A stretch of DNA of 64,000 bases from Arthrobacter sp. Soil736 (GTDB lineage Bacteria; Actinomycetota; Actinomycetes; Actinomycetales; Micrococcaceae), in the NCBI RefSeq assembly GCF_001428005.1, contig NZ_LMSB01000002.1:1-64000 (forward strand). Reading direction: 5' to 3'. Each line of letters starts with the position of its first letter. Within the stretch, counting starts at the first letter, position 1. The notes under the pieces are model-generated. The model worked only from the letters and a program-made list of their open reading frames with translations, had not been told where the DNA came from and did no database searches. Made by a program: the position numbers and the translations under genes. Shown here piece by piece: positions 17,097 through 29,040 of the stretch.

Positions 17097-18527
17097 TCAG
17101 CGCATGTCCTCGGCGTTGAGGCGGGCCAGCAGGAGCGCTTCGGCCAGAACCGCGTTCCGGAAGTCGTCGAGGTGCAAGGATTCGTTGGCGGAGTGCGCCC
17201 GTGAATCCGGGTCCTCAACTCCCGTCACGAGGATCTGGACAGCCGGATACATGTCTGTCAGGTCGGAAATGAACGGGATGGAACCGCCTATGCCCATTTC
17301 CACGGCCGGCACTCCCCATGCTTCCCCGAGTGCCCAGAGCGCGAATCCCGCGGCAGCGGAGCTGGTATCCGTCTGGAACGCGTTGCCGCTCTCCCCGGGC
17401 GTGAAGACCACTTTCGCCCCGAACGGCGCGTTGCGCTCGACATGCCTGCGGACGGCCTCCATGGCCTCGGCCGGGACCTGACCGGGGGCCAGACGCAGGC
17501 TGAACTTGGCGCGGGCCCTGGGGAGCAGCGTGTTGGAGGCGACATCCACGGCCGGCGCGTCGAATCCGATGATGGACAGCGCGGGCTTGGTCCACAGGCG
17601 CGACGCAATGGTTCCGCTCCCGGCGAGCTGCACGCCGTCGAGCACCGACGCGTCGGCACGGTATTCCGCTTCGGTGAGATCGACTTCAACGTCGTCGCGG
17701 CTGACCAGCCCGGCCACCGCTACATTGCCTTCGGCATCGTGCAGGGTGGCGATAAGCCGTGACAACAGTGTGGGCGCATCCAGCACGGGTCCGCCGAACA
17801 TTCCGGAGTGCACGGCGTGATCCAGTACCTGGACCTCGACGGTTCCGTCGATCAGCCCGCGGAGGCTGGTGGTGAGCGCCGGAACGCCCACCTTCCAGTT
17901 GCTGGAGTCGGCCACCACAATGACGTCTGCACGGAGCAGCTCGCGGTGGGTTTCAAGGAATGTCCGGAATGTCGGCGAGCCGGCTTCTTCCTCTCCCTCG
18001 AAGAACAGCGTGACGCCGAGCCCGAACTCGTCGCCGAGCACCTGCGTCACTGCCCCGTAGGCCGCGATGTGGGCCATGATCCCGGCTTTGTCGTCCGCGG
18101 CGCCGCGGCCGTATAGCCGGCCGTCACGTTCGACGGCGGTAAATGGCTCGGAATCCCACAGGGCCTGGTCCCCCGCCGGCTGGACATCATGGTGTGCGTA
18201 CAGCAGGATGGTCGGCTTGCCTTCCGCAGCTTTCCGGCGGGCCACAACGGCCGGCCCCCCGGGTGTGCCGTCTTCCTTATCGCACCGAAGGATACGGACG
18301 TCGGCAATGCCGGCGCTCCGGACGAGGGCGGCGACAGCCTCAGCGCTGCGGTCCAGCGGCGCGGGATCGAAACTCGGCCACGCTATGCCTGGAATACTGA
18401 CCAGGTTCTTCAACTGGGCAACCGTGGAATCAAAGGATGCACTTACGGCGCTCCGCAGGGCGTCGGTGTCGACGCCGGCCACTGAACCACCGATCTCTTG
18501 CGGGGTCGCCGCTGGTGATGAAGTCAT
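17097..18527 (-). CDS. M20 family dipeptidase
   Basis: The 476-residue protein is an M20 metallopeptidase of the dipeptidase/CNDP branch. Zinc ligands lie in YAHHDVQPAG (near residue 105), GRGAADDKAG (near 137), EGEEEAGSP (near 170) and a late AHSANES segment. The lid domain begins near LTTSLRGLIDG. The ATG at 18527 begins MTSSPAATPQ; upstream sequence in the frame is antisense to the DUF3043 gene. It is probably a cytoplasmic di- or tripeptidase. Confidence 0.92.
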   Translation of the reverse strand: MTSSPAATPQEIGGSVAGVDTDALRSAVSASFDSTVAQLKNLVSIPGIAWPSFDPAPLDRSAEAVAALVRSAGIADVRILRCDKEDGTPGGPAVVARRKAAEGKPTILLYAHHDVQPAGDQALWDSEPFTAVERDGRLYGRGAADDKAGIMAHIAAYGAVTQVLGDEFGLGVTLFFEGEEEAGSPTFRTFLETHRELLRADVIVVADSSNWKVGVPALTTSLRGLIDGTVEVQVLDHAVHSGMFGGPVLDAPTLLSRLIATLHDAEGNVAVAGLVSRDDVEVDLTEAEYRADASVLDGVQLAGSGTIASRLWTKPALSIIGFDAPAVDVASNTLLPRARAKFSLRLAPGQVPAEAMEAVRRHVERNAPFGAKVVFTPGESGNAFQTDTSSAAAGFALWALGEAWGVPAVEMGIGGSIPFISDLTDMYPAVQILVTGVEDPDSRAHSANESLHLDDFRNAVLAEALLLARLNAEDMR

Positions 18528-18657
18528 GGCCCAAACACTACCTGTGTCACACACCACAACAAACCGCGGTTCCGGGCCACCCGGCGCGGGTCCGAAGCAC
18601 GTGCTGCCTGCCCGCCGGCATGACGGGCGGCTGCGTCCTGCAAGGTATTCTGTTGTC

Positions 18658-19257
18658 GTGTTCGGACGTAAAAAGGAAGCGCCAGCGGCGCAGGACGTAG
18701 TAGACCAGCAGGCAGCCCAGGCAGCGGCCCAGAGTGAAGCTTTGGGCAAGGGCGCACCCACGCCCAAGCGCAAGGCCCAGGAGGCCGCCCGCAAGCGCCC
18801 CCTTGTGCCCGAGGACCGCAAGGCCTCCAAGGCGGCAGAGCGTGCTGCCATCGCGGACCAGCGCCTCAAGATGCGCCAGGCCATGGATACGGGCGACGAG
18901 AAATTCCTGCCGATCCGTGACAAGGGACCCCAGAAGCGCTTTGCCCGCGACTATGTGGATGCCCGCTTCAGCCTGGGCGAGTACCTCATGTTCGGCGCCT
19001 TGGTGTTCGTGATCATCTCGCTGGTGGTCCCGTCCACGAGCGAGCAGATGATCTACGTCCTGGGCGGATTCTGGGTCATGTTCCTGGCCGTCTTCGCTGA
19101 CGTGTTCATCCTCTCGCGCAAACTCCGCAAGCGACTCGCTGCAAAGTTCGGCGAAGTGGAGCGCGGCACTGTCTGGTACGGCTCGATGCGCTCCCTGCAG
19201 TTCCGGAAGCTCCGCCTGCCCAAGCCCCTGGTCAAGCGCGGGCAGTACCCGTCCTGA
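18658..19257 (+). CDS. DUF3043 family membrane protein
   Basis: The 199-residue product starts (GTG) as MFGRKKEAPAAQ, has a long charged alanine/lysine-rich cytoplasmic arm, then FARDYVDARFSLGEYLM and two membrane helices, ending KPLVKRGQYPS. This layout is characteristic of the actinobacterial DUF3043 family, whose role is unknown. It is divergent from the dipeptidase gene, with about 130 bp between them. Confidence 0.88.
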   Translation: MFGRKKEAPAAQDVVDQQAAQAAAQSEALGKGAPTPKRKAQEAARKRPLVPEDRKASKAAERAAIADQRLKMRQAMDTGDEKFLPIRDKGPQKRFARDYVDARFSLGEYLMFGALVFVIISLVVPSTSEQMIYVLGGFWVMFLAVFADVFILSRKLRKRLAAKFGEVERGTVWYGSMRSLQFRKLRLPKPLVKRGQYPS

Positions 19258-19313
19258 TCATCCCGTTTCTCCAGGCTGTCCCGTTCTAAGGGCAGTCCAG
19301 GACTCTCCAGAGT

Positions 19314-19352
19314 GCAGCAGCCCCCGGCGGTAGTACCGCCGGGGGCTGCTGC
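19314..19352. terminator. Bidirectional hairpin between DUF3043 gene and pyrD
   Basis: A 19-bp perfect inverted repeat (19314-19332 and 19334-19352) around a single central base lies between the convergent genes. Confidence 0.85.
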
Positions 19353-19399
19353 GTTCAAGGCTGCTGCACCTTCAGGACAGTTGCACCTTCAGGACAGGG

Positions 19400-20473
19400 C
19401 TAGGCGCCGCGGCGGCTCTTCGCCAGCTGCCTGTTGATGCGGGCCGCCCAAAACGGCCCTTCGTACAGGAACGCGGTGTATCCCTGAACCAGGGTGGCGC
19501 CGGCGTCCAGCCTGTCCTGGACATCCTCGGAAGTCTCCACTCCGCCCACGGAGATCAGGGTCAGCCTGCCCCCGGTTGCCGCTTTCAGCCGGCGCAGTAC
19601 CTCCAGGGAGCGGCCCTTCAAGGGAGCGCCGCTCAGCCCGCCCGCACCGCAGGTCTCGACCTTTTCCGCGGATGACGAGAGCCCGGCACGTCCGATGGTC
19701 GTGTTAGTGGCGATGATGCCGTCCAGGCCCAGGTCCAGCGCGAGCCGCGCAACGTCGTCGATGTCTTCGTCGCTCAGGTCCGGCGCAATCTTGACCAGCA
19801 GCGGAACGTGGCGTCCCGCCGACTTGTCGGCCTCCTCCCCCACGGCCTTGAGCAGCGGCCGCAGCGTTTCCACATTCTGCAGGAGCCGAAGCCCCGGCGT
19901 GTTCGGCGAACTGACGTTCACCACGAGATAGTCCGCTGCCGGGGCCAGGCTGCGGGCGCTGATGAGGTAGTCCTCCACAGCGTCTTCAAGCTCCACCACC
20001 TTGCTCTTGCCGATGTTCACGCCGATCACGGGGCGGACCTTGGGGTGCCGGCGCTGGAGGGCAGCACGGGCGGACTTGAGCCGGGGCGCGACGGCCGAGG
20101 CGCCGTCGTTGTTGAATCCCATCCGGTTGATGACTGCGCGGTCCTCGATGAGCCTGAACAGCCGCGGCTTCTCGTTGCCCGGCTGGGCGCGGCCCGTGAT
20201 GGTGCCTACCTCGACGTGGCCGAACCCAAGTTCAGTCAACGCCTCGATGCCGTGGCCCTCTTTGTCAAAGCCGGCCGCGAGCCCGAACGGCGACAGGAAC
20301 GTCATGCCGAGGGCACTGGTCTGCAGCGACGCCGGCGGGGCGGTAAACCGTTCCAGCAGGCGGCCTGCGCCGGTGGTGTGGGCCAGCCGGATGCCCTTGA
20401 ACCCGATTTTGTGGGCGCGTTCGGCGTCCATCCATGAAAAGGCCAGCCTGAAGAATGTGGGATATACGCGCAT
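19400..20473 (-). CDS. pyrD: Dihydroorotate dehydrogenase (quinone)
   Basis: Class 2 PyrD oxidises dihydroorotate to orotate in pyrimidine synthesis with a membrane quinone as acceptor. The 357-residue protein has the N-terminal helical membrane-association segment ([16 protein letters not shown]), [14 protein letters not shown], the catalytic-loop serine region [13 protein letters not shown], and TNTTIGR. The ATG at 20473 gives the family's usual [12 protein letters not shown] start. Confidence 0.95.
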   Translation of the reverse strand: MRVYPTFFRLAFSWMDAERAHKIGFKGIRLAHTTGAGRLLERFTAPPASLQTSALGMTFLSPFGLAAGFDKEGHGIEALTELGFGHVEVGTITGRAQPGNEKPRLFRLIEDRAVINRMGFNNDGASAVAPRLKSARAALQRRHPKVRPVIGVNIGKSKVVELEDAVEDYLISARSLAPAADYLVVNVSSPNTPGLRLLQNVETLRPLLKAVGEEADKSAGRHVPLLVKIAPDLSDEDIDDVARLALDLGLDGIIATNTTIGRAGLSSSAEKVETCGAGGLSGAPLKGRSLEVLRRLKAATGGRLTLISVGGVETSEDVQDRLDAGATLVQGYTAFLYEGPFWAARINRQLAKSRRGA

Positions 20474-20603
20474 GCCTCTAGTTTTCCGTCTCAGGCGGTG
20501 CAGACCAAACCCGGACCGACACAAGCGCCCGGCTACACAGCACACCGGCGTGCGCTGCCGTGCGTGCGGCCACGGCGGGGCTGCAAAAGTCTAGGCTGGT
20601 GCC

Positions 20604-21608
20604 ATGGAGTGGCAGAGTGACATCCTTGGCGCGGACTTCGAGTCCTGCGCCTTCGATGCCACGGGCAGCGACGGTGTCACGCGCACCGCAACCCTGGTCC
20701 GTTTCGTCCCGCGTAAGGACGGAAACCCCTCCCCGCCGGCCGGCCGGCGCCGTGCCGCGATGTTCTTGCACGGCTGGAGCGACTACTTCTTCAACACTGA
20801 GCTGGCACGTTTCTGGGACAGGCAGGGCTTCGAATTCTTTGCCCTGGACATGCACAACCACGGCCGCAGCCTTCAGCCCGATACCCACGGCGGTTATGTT
20901 GCGGACCTCGAAAACTACGACGCCGAAATCGGCACCGCAATCGAAATGATTTCCGCGTCCGGCCCGCAAGCGCCGCTGTCGCTTGCCCTGATGGGCCACT
21001 CCACCGGAGGCCTGGTGGCGGCCTTGTGGGTGAGCCGGCATCCCGGAGTCGCGTCCCAGCTGGTCCTGAATAGCCCGTGGCTGGAAATGCATGGCAGCAC
21101 GCTGGTCCGCCGTGCCGCCTGGGCCATGGTGGAACCCCTCGCCCGGCTGCGTCCCGAGGCAGTGCTTAGGCTGCCGGAGCGCGGCTTCTATTGGCGGAGC
21201 ATCAGCAGCTCGGCCGAGGGCGAATGGAGCCTGGACGATAATTACCGGCCGCCCATGGCGTTTCCGGTCCGCGCAGCCTGGCTCAGCGCGGTTCTCGCCG
21301 GCCACGCCAAGGTCGCGCGGGGCCTCGGCATCGACATCCCCATCCTCGTCATGATTTCCGGGGCAAGCGAGAACGGTCTGGTCTGGAATGAGGCGATGCG
21401 CAGCACCGATGCCGTGCTGGACGTCAATGTCATCGCCACGCGGGCCCTGTCCCTCGGCCGGAGTGTGTCCGTGGAGCGCATTGACGGCGCCCTTCATGAC
21501 GTGTTCCTGTCCCGCGCCGAGGTCCGGGCAGACGCGTACCGGCGGCTGGCCAGGTGGATCCACGGGTACGCGGCCGCCGACGGAGATTTCGATGGGGAAC
21601 TCCCGTAA
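20604..21608 (+). CDS. Alpha/beta hydrolase
   Basis: The 334-residue protein has the hydrolase fold with an oxyanion-region HGWSDYFFN (near residue 51), the nucleophile elbow GHSTGG (near 133), and a late histidine in DGALHDVFLS. These give a plausible Ser-Asp-His triad. The sequence resembles serine aminopeptidase S33/lysophospholipase-like members. Substrate is unknown. It is transcribed away from pyrD. Confidence 0.85.
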   Translation: MEWQSDILGADFESCAFDATGSDGVTRTATLVRFVPRKDGNPSPPAGRRRAAMFLHGWSDYFFNTELARFWDRQGFEFFALDMHNHGRSLQPDTHGGYVADLENYDAEIGTAIEMISASGPQAPLSLALMGHSTGGLVAALWVSRHPGVASQLVLNSPWLEMHGSTLVRRAAWAMVEPLARLRPEAVLRLPERGFYWRSISSSAEGEWSLDDNYRPPMAFPVRAAWLSAVLAGHAKVARGLGIDIPILVMISGASENGLVWNEAMRSTDAVLDVNVIATRALSLGRSVSVERIDGALHDVFLSRAEVRADAYRRLARWIHGYAAADGDFDGELP

Positions 21609-21651
21609 CGCGGACTGCAGGACTGGCGGCCCTACAGGACGAAGGAACGCT

Positions 21652-22494
21652 CTACCCGGTCCTGGTTGCGTCCGCCGGTTTTGGCGCCGCGTCCACCGCG
21701 CCACCGTAGCGGCGGTCCCGCTGAGCGTACACAAGCACGGCATCCCAGAGGGTGCGGCGGTCGACGTCGGGCCACAGGGTGTCCATGAAAACGAACTCGG
21801 CGTACGCCGACTGCCACAGCATGAAGTTGGAAAGGCGCTGTTCGCCTGAACTGCGCAGGAACAGGTCGACGTCGGGAAGGTCCGGTTCGTCGAGATACTT
21901 CTGGATGGTTTTCTCCGTGATTGAGCCGGGCTTGAGCCGGCCGGCAGCCACCTCCTGCGCAATGGCGGACACTGCATCCGCTATTTCCGCACGGCCGCCG
22001 TAATTAACACACATGGTTAACGTGCACGTGCTATTTCCGGCGGTGTACTCCTCGGCCTCCTCCAGCTCACGGATGACCGAGCCCCACAGCTTCGGCCGGC
22101 GGCCCGACCACCGGATCCGGACGCCCCACTCGTCCAACTGGTTCCGCTGCCGGCGCAGCACATCCTTGTTAAATCCCATCAGGAAGCGGACTTCCTCGGG
22201 AGAACGCCGCCAGTTCTCCGTGGAAAACGCGTAGACGGTGACGTACTTGATGCCCAGCTCAATGGCCCCGGCGACGACGTCAAGCAGGGCCGGCTCTCCG
22301 GCCTTATGCCCCTCGATGCGGGGCAGGCCGCGCTGGTTGGCCCAGCGGCCGTTTCCGTCCATCACGATGGCCACGTGCTGTGGCACGAACTCCGCCGGAA
22401 TGGAGGGCGGGAGGGCTCCCGAAGAATGGGGATAGGGGTGCACCACCGGATCGGTCCGGCGCCGTGCGGGGCTGGTCTTCTTTCCCAAGGACAC
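21652..22494 (-). CDS. uppS: Isoprenyl (undecaprenyl) diphosphate synthase
   Basis: A cis-prenyltransferase that builds the polyprenyl carrier for cell-wall synthesis. The 280-residue protein has the diphosphate loop MDGNGRWA (near residue 45), [16 protein letters not shown], and the C-terminal [18 protein letters not shown] start two bases past the recO stop, so recO-uppS are coupled. Chain length (C50 or C55) cannot be read from sequence alone. Confidence 0.94.
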   Translation of the reverse strand: MSLGKKTSPARRRTDPVVHPYPHSSGALPPSIPAEFVPQHVAIVMDGNGRWANQRGLPRIEGHKAGEPALLDVVAGAIELGIKYVTVYAFSTENWRRSPEEVRFLMGFNKDVLRRQRNQLDEWGVRIRWSGRRPKLWGSVIRELEEAEEYTAGNSTCTLTMCVNYGGRAEIADAVSAIAQEVAAGRLKPGSITEKTIQKYLDEPDLPDVDLFLRSSGEQRLSNFMLWQSAYAEFVFMDTLWPDVDRRTLWDAVLVYAQRDRRYGGAVDAAPKPADATRTG

Positions 22495-22496
22495 TG

Positions 22497-23267
22497 TTAG
22501 GTACGCTCCACATGTTTGAGGGATTTCAGGACACGCTCAAGATGCCACTGCAGATAACTGGCCACGAGGCCGGCCGCTTCCCGCCGGTGGAGCGGCAGCG
22601 AGGAATCCGCCGTCGTCCAGTCGCCGGTGAGCAGCGCGCCCAGCAGAGTAACGGTTTCCGCGGCGGGGGCCGGCGAGCCGGGCGGGCGGCAGTCTCCGCA
22701 GACCATGCCGCCCAGCGGTGCGGAGAACGCCGTGTGCGGTCCGGCCGCGCCGCACCGCGCACAACCGGTGAAGCTGGGTGCCCAGCCGCCGGTGGACAGG
22801 GCGCGCAGCAGGTAGGAGTCCAGGATCAGTTCCGGAGTGTGGTCCCCCCGGCTCAGGGACGCGAGGGCGCCGACAAGCAGGTTGTACTGTGCTGTTCCGG
22901 CTTCGCCGTCAACGTCGGTCAGCTTTTCGGCGGTCTCGGTCATGGCGGCGGCCGCCGTGTACCTGCCGTAATCGGCGGCGATGTTCCCGCCGTAGGCGCC
23001 CTTGGCCACCGCCTGGGTGACAATGTCCAGCGATTTTCCGGAGATGAGCTGCAAGTCCGCCACCATGAACGGCTCCAGCCGGGCACCGAAACGGCTGCTC
23101 GTGCGCCGGACGCCCTTGGCCACCGCCCTGACCTGACCGTGATGCTTGGTCAGCAAAGTGATGATGCGGTCTGCCTCCCCCAGCTTGTGGGTGCGCAGTA
23201 CCACGGCGTCATCGCGGTAGGCGCGGGAGGCAAAGGAGGATGGTTGGGCCACGGTTAATCTTCGCAC
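22497..23267 (-). CDS. recO: DNA repair protein RecO
   Basis: RecO loads RecA onto SSB-coated single-stranded DNA in the RecFOR pathway. The 256-residue protein has the N-terminal OB fold ([19 protein letters not shown]) and the zinc site [10 protein letters not shown]...CGDC. The GTG at 23267 is possible, but an in-frame GTG five codons later gives the more usual start [12 protein letters not shown]. It lies between leuA and uppS. Confidence 0.93.
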   Translation of the reverse strand: MRRLTVAQPSSFASRAYRDDAVVLRTHKLGEADRIITLLTKHHGQVRAVAKGVRRTSSRFGARLEPFMVADLQLISGKSLDIVTQAVAKGAYGGNIAADYGRYTAAAAMTETAEKLTDVDGEAGTAQYNLLVGALASLSRGDHTPELILDSYLLRALSTGGWAPSFTGCARCGAAGPHTAFSAPLGGMVCGDCRPPGSPAPAAETVTLLGALLTGDWTTADSSLPLHRREAAGLVASYLQWHLERVLKSLKHVERT

Positions 23268-23343
23268 TGCCTTTCGGGAAACGCTGCCTTTCGGGAAACA
23301 GAACTGCGCCGCCGGATGACCCGGCGGCGCAGTTCCTGACAGC

Positions 23344-25164
<1,821 letters not shown>

Positions 25165-25192
<28 letters not shown>

Positions 25193-25224
25193 CAGCTAAG
25201 AAGAAGGAGCTCTGCACGCACCAT
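25165..25224 (-). CDS. leuL: leuA leader peptide
   Basis: A 19-residue frame reads MVRAELLLLSCRGEASDAI, with four successive leucine codons CTC-CTT-CTT-CTT at positions 6-9. It is between the leuA promoter region and leuA. Runs of the regulated amino acid in a short upstream frame are the hallmark of ribosome-mediated attenuation, which is known for leuA in other actinobacteria. A short AAAUGG context gives little ribosome binding site, so it may be leaderless or weakly translated. Confidence 0.7.
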
Positions 25225-25337
25225 TTCACAGTAACACGGGTGCGTAAGATGAAGGAGCAACACCTCCAGCAACGTCCACCATGCAGACGCTGCACCGGTG
25301 CCAGTGCCGGCAGCAGCCCGTCATCGAAGGAGCCTCT

Positions 25338-27290
25338 GTGCCTAATTCGGGGATCGCCCTGTCAAACATCGACCACGGCGTCAGGCCGCAAGACGACCTG
25401 TACAAGCATGTGAACGGGGCCTGGCTCACGAGCACGACGATTCCGGACGACCGCCCGCTGGAAGGAACCTTCACCGCCCTTCGCGACGGCGCGGAGCTGG
25501 CGGTGAAGGAAATCATCGAGGAAGCGGCAGGCAAGGGTGTCGACGCCAGCGGGATTGAGCGCAAGATCGGCGATCTCTACAACAGCTTCATGGACGAGGC
25601 CGCCGTCGAGGCCGAGGGAATGGACCCGATCCGCGGACGGCTGGCCGACGTATTTGCCACGGCCACGGTTGGCGAGCTGCTTGCGCTGGCCGGCAGGCTG
25701 TTCCGCGCGGACGTGTCCGGCCTGTTCTACATTTACCCTGCCCCGGACGCAGGCAACCCGGAGCGCGTCCTGCTCTACACCGGCCAGGGCGGGCTGGGGC
25801 TCCCGGACGAGTCGTATTACCGCGAGGAAAAATTCGCCCCGCTGGTGCAGTCCTACCGCGAATACGTCGGCACCATGTTCGGCCTGGCCGGCGTACCGGA
25901 CCCGGAAGGCGCCGCCGCCCGCGTGGTGGCCTTGGAAACGGCACTCGCCTCGCACCACTGGGACAATGTCACGCTTCGTGATCCGCAGAAGACGTACAAC
26001 CTGAAGTCCGCGGGCGAGGCCAGTGAACTCTTTCCCCTGCTGGACACCTGGTTTGACGCCGCCGAGATCGTTCCGGAAAAGCGGCAGGAGATCGTGGTCA
26101 GCACCCCCGACTTCTTCGCCGGCGCCGCTGCACTGCTGGTCTCGGAATCCCTGCCTGTCTGGCAGGAATGGCTGGCGCTGCGGGTCATCAACTCGGCGGC
26201 CCCGTACCTATCCTCGGCCTTCGTGGACGCCAACTTCGCGTTCTACGGCACCACCATCAGCGGCACCCCGCGGAACAAGGACCGCTGGAAGCGCGGAGTC
26301 GCCGTCGTCGAAGCGGCCCTCGGCGAGGCGGTCGGCCAGATCTACGTGGACCGGCACTTCCCGGAGGGCCACAAGGCCCGTATGCAGACCCTCGTCGGCA
26401 ACCTGATCGAGGCGTACCGGGAAAGCATCACCGATCTCAGGTGGATGGGCGAGGACACCAAGGCCGAGGCGCTCAGGAAGCTGGGGGCGTTCCGCGCAAA
26501 GATCGGCTTCCCGGACGAGTGGATTGACTACTCGGCAGTGGTGATCGACCCCGCTGATCTGCTGGGGAACGTCGAACGGGCCCACAACGCCGACGTCGAC
26601 CGCCACCTTGACGAGGTGGGCAAGCCCGTCGACCACAACAAATGGCTCATGACGCCGCAGACGGTCAACGCGTACTACCACCCGATGCTCAACGAAATCG
26701 TCTTCCCGGCCGCCATCCTCCAGCCGCCGTTCTTCACAGCAGACGCTGACGACGCCGTCAATTACGGCGGAATCGGAGCGGTCATCGGCCACGAAATCGG
26801 CCACGGCTTCGATGACCAGGGCTCGCAGTTCGACGGCACGGGAGAGCTCCGCAACTGGTGGACCGAGGACGACCGCAACGCCTTTGAGGCGCTGACCAGC
26901 CGGCTCGTGGCCCAATTTGAGGTCCTGTCCCCGTACGCGGCCCCGGGGCACAACGTCAACGGAAAACTCACCCTCGGTGAAAACATCGGCGACCTGGGCG
27001 GCCTCACCATCGCCCACAAGGCCTACCGGCTGAGCCTCAACGGGGAGGAACCGCCGGTCCTCGACGGCCTGACCGGCGAGCAGCGGTTCTTCGCGTCCTG
27101 GGCGGCGGGCTGGCGCCAGGTCATCCGGACCGAGGAGGCCGTCCGGCGGCTCGCCACGGACCCCCACTCCCCCAACGAGTTCCGCACCAACGCGATCGCC
27201 AGGAACCTGGATTCCTTCCACGCCGCCTTCGGCGTCGCGGAGCAAGACGGAATGTGGATGGCGCCGGAGGAGCGCGTCAGCATCTGGTGA
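25338..27290 (+). CDS. M13 family zinc metallopeptidase (neprilysin-like)
   Basis: The 650-residue protein is an M13 endopeptidase (PepO type). The catalytic zinc site HEIGHG is near residue 483, the third ligand lies in ENIGDLGG near 552, and the C-terminal VRTNAIARNLDSFHAAF-like segment (here FRTNAIARNLDSFHAAFGV) carries substrate-binding residues. No signal peptide is seen, so it is cytoplasmic like many bacterial members. The GTG at 25338 has a good AGGAG site; the upstream open frame is ignored. Divergent from leuA. Confidence 0.93.
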   Translation: MPNSGIALSNIDHGVRPQDDLYKHVNGAWLTSTTIPDDRPLEGTFTALRDGAELAVKEIIEEAAGKGVDASGIERKIGDLYNSFMDEAAVEAEGMDPIRGRLADVFATATVGELLALAGRLFRADVSGLFYIYPAPDAGNPERVLLYTGQGGLGLPDESYYREEKFAPLVQSYREYVGTMFGLAGVPDPEGAAARVVALETALASHHWDNVTLRDPQKTYNLKSAGEASELFPLLDTWFDAAEIVPEKRQEIVVSTPDFFAGAAALLVSESLPVWQEWLALRVINSAAPYLSSAFVDANFAFYGTTISGTPRNKDRWKRGVAVVEAALGEAVGQIYVDRHFPEGHKARMQTLVGNLIEAYRESITDLRWMGEDTKAEALRKLGAFRAKIGFPDEWIDYSAVVIDPADLLGNVERAHNADVDRHLDEVGKPVDHNKWLMTPQTVNAYYHPMLNEIVFPAAILQPPFFTADADDAVNYGGIGAVIGHEIGHGFDDQGSQFDGTGELRNWWTEDDRNAFEALTSRLVAQFEVLSPYAAPGHNVNGKLTLGENIGDLGGLTIAHKAYRLSLNGEEPPVLDGLTGEQRFFASWAAGWRQVIRTEEAVRRLATDPHSPNEFRTNAIARNLDSFHAAFGVAEQDGMWMAPEERVSIW

Positions 27291-27298
27291 CACCAGCG

Positions 27299-27334
27299 AA
27301 ATGCCGGGCCAACCCGCGGGTTGGCCCGGCATTT
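27299..27334. terminator. Hairpin between M13 peptidase and LCP genes
   Basis: An 18-bp perfect inverted repeat (27299-27316, 27317-27334) followed by T residues lies between convergent genes. The inner bases will form the loop. Confidence 0.85.
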
Positions 27335-27347
27335 TCCGTTGGGCAGG

Positions 27348-28922
27348 CTACGGCTGGACGATCAGCTCGGGGTTGGCCTGCTGGCACACGGTGTCCCCGG
27401 CGGTCTGGTTCACGATGTCCTTCGGCACGGTCGCCTTGCCGAATTTGGTTCCGGACGTAAAGTCGGCACCGAGGTACACCTGCACGCCTGAGACGCCGGC
27501 TGACGGCGCGATCTGGCCGGCCGGGATGCCAAGCAGCGCGGCGACATCCGCCGCCACATCCGCGAATTCGGGTCCGTAGTAGACGAAGGTCTTCGCTGCG
27601 GGCTCGGCTTCCAGCGGCGCGACCTGGGTGAATCCGCCCGCGATCACCGCTTCCGCGATCTCCTGCGTCCTCGTGGGGACACCCGTCCCGTTGGCGACAG
27701 TGACCGGCTGCAGCGTCTTGTCATACGGGGCCGCAGGCGTGGTCGGCTTTGGTGTGGCCGACGGCGTGGCACTCGCCGTCGGTTTGGCCGACGGCGATGG
27801 CGCCGCCTTCCCCTCCGGGTCAGTGAGGTCGACGTCATCCTTCAGGGCCGCAAAAAGCTGGGACGCGGCAGGCTGCGCGGCCTCCAGCCGGTTCGGGTCG
27901 CTGGCAGCAGGCGTCGTGGGGACGGCAACAAAGGCCACCTTCCCCACGTCGATCGTCTTAAGCCGGTTTCCGATGGTGATCATCGCGGGAACGGACGCCA
28001 GTCCTTCATCGACCGTGAGGTTCTGGGTCACGACGTCGGCAATGGTGAGCATCTTCGCCGGATCGGACAGGGTCCCGTCGTCCTTGATCTTCCGTGTCAG
28101 GGAGGACAGGAACCCCTGCTGGGCTTTGATGCGGCCAAGGTCACCGCCGTCGGCGAACGCGTGGCGCGTGCGCAGGTAGGCCAGGGCCTGCTCCCCCTTC
28201 ACCGGGGACGTGCCCTTGGGCAGCCGGAGACGGGAGTCGGGATCGTAGACGGCGTCGCTGATGCAGACCTCGACGCCGCCGACAGCGTTGGACAGCTCCT
28301 TGACGGCGTTGAAGTCGGCCATCATGAAGTGGTCCACCTGCAGCCCTGTCAGCTTGTTGACGGTGTCCACGGCGCAGCCAATTCCGGCTTCGCCCATGGC
28401 TTCGTTGATCATGACGCCCGTGCGCGCCGGGTATTCCTTGCCCGTCTTTTGGTCCGTGCATTTGGGGATGTCCACCAGCAGGTCGCGGGGGAAGCTGATG
28501 ACGCTGACGCGCTTGTTGTCCTCGGAGATGTCCATGAGCATCATGACGTCTGACTTGCCGTAGCCCGTCGAATCGTCGGTGGTGCCGTAGCCGGAGTTCT
28601 TGCCGTCACGGGTGTCGGAGCCGAGGATCAGGATCTGCATCCGGCCGGTGGCATCGTCGACGGTGTCCGCGCGGCCGTTTCCGGCGCCGAGTGCGGACGT
28701 GGAAATGTTTGACTGCAGCCGGAAGTACCAGTATCCGGCGAAGGCAAGTCCGCCCAGGAGGGCCACGGAGACGACGGCGGTAGTCACCTTCAGCCACAGC
28801 GGCATGTTGCGCACGTTCAAGTGCCGGGCAGCGCCCACGCGGGCATCTTCGGCATGCCGGGCAGCTGGCTCGGACCGGGGTGTGCCCGGCCCTTGTGCGC
28901 GGTTGTCGCGGCGTCGCAGCAC
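27348..28922 (-). CDS. LytR-CpsA-Psr (LCP) family protein with LytR_C domain
   Basis: LCP enzymes move undecaprenyl-linked glycopolymers onto peptidoglycan. The 524-residue protein has a short basic cytoplasmic arm, one membrane helix (near residues 45-68), an extracellular LCP domain with ILGSDTRDG, the arginine-rich SFPRDLLVDIP and RLRLPKG segments, a Thr/Pro/Ala-rich linker, and a C-terminal LytR_C domain (VTVANGTGVPTRTQEIAEA region). GTG start. Likely one of several LCP ligases in this organism. Confidence 0.92.
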   Translation of the reverse strand: MLRRRDNRAQGPGTPRSEPAARHAEDARVGAARHLNVRNMPLWLKVTTAVVSVALLGGLAFAGYWYFRLQSNISTSALGAGNGRADTVDDATGRMQILILGSDTRDGKNSGYGTTDDSTGYGKSDVMMLMDISEDNKRVSVISFPRDLLVDIPKCTDQKTGKEYPARTGVMINEAMGEAGIGCAVDTVNKLTGLQVDHFMMADFNAVKELSNAVGGVEVCISDAVYDPDSRLRLPKGTSPVKGEQALAYLRTRHAFADGGDLGRIKAQQGFLSSLTRKIKDDGTLSDPAKMLTIADVVTQNLTVDEGLASVPAMITIGNRLKTIDVGKVAFVAVPTTPAASDPNRLEAAQPAASQLFAALKDDVDLTDPEGKAAPSPSAKPTASATPSATPKPTTPAAPYDKTLQPVTVANGTGVPTRTQEIAEAVIAGGFTQVAPLEAEPAAKTFVYYGPEFADVAADVAALLGIPAGQIAPSAGVSGVQVYLGADFTSGTKFGKATVPKDIVNQTAGDTVCQQANPELIVQP

Positions 28923-28997
28923 AGGGTGTACCTTTCCTTAAAAAATGGGATCCGGGCTATTTTAGTCGCCCTGTCTGGGAATTTACCGAAAACGCGC

Positions 28998-29030
28998 CTG
29001 TTGCCCGGCGCGCCGGGCGCCGGGCAACAG
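28998..29030. terminator. Hairpin downstream of era
   Basis: A 13-bp inverted repeat CTGTTGCCCGGCG / CGCCGGGCAACAG with a 7-base loop lies just after the minus-strand era stop, and imperfect pairing extends it outward. Confidence 0.75.
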
Positions 29031-29040
29031 ACGCGTTGGG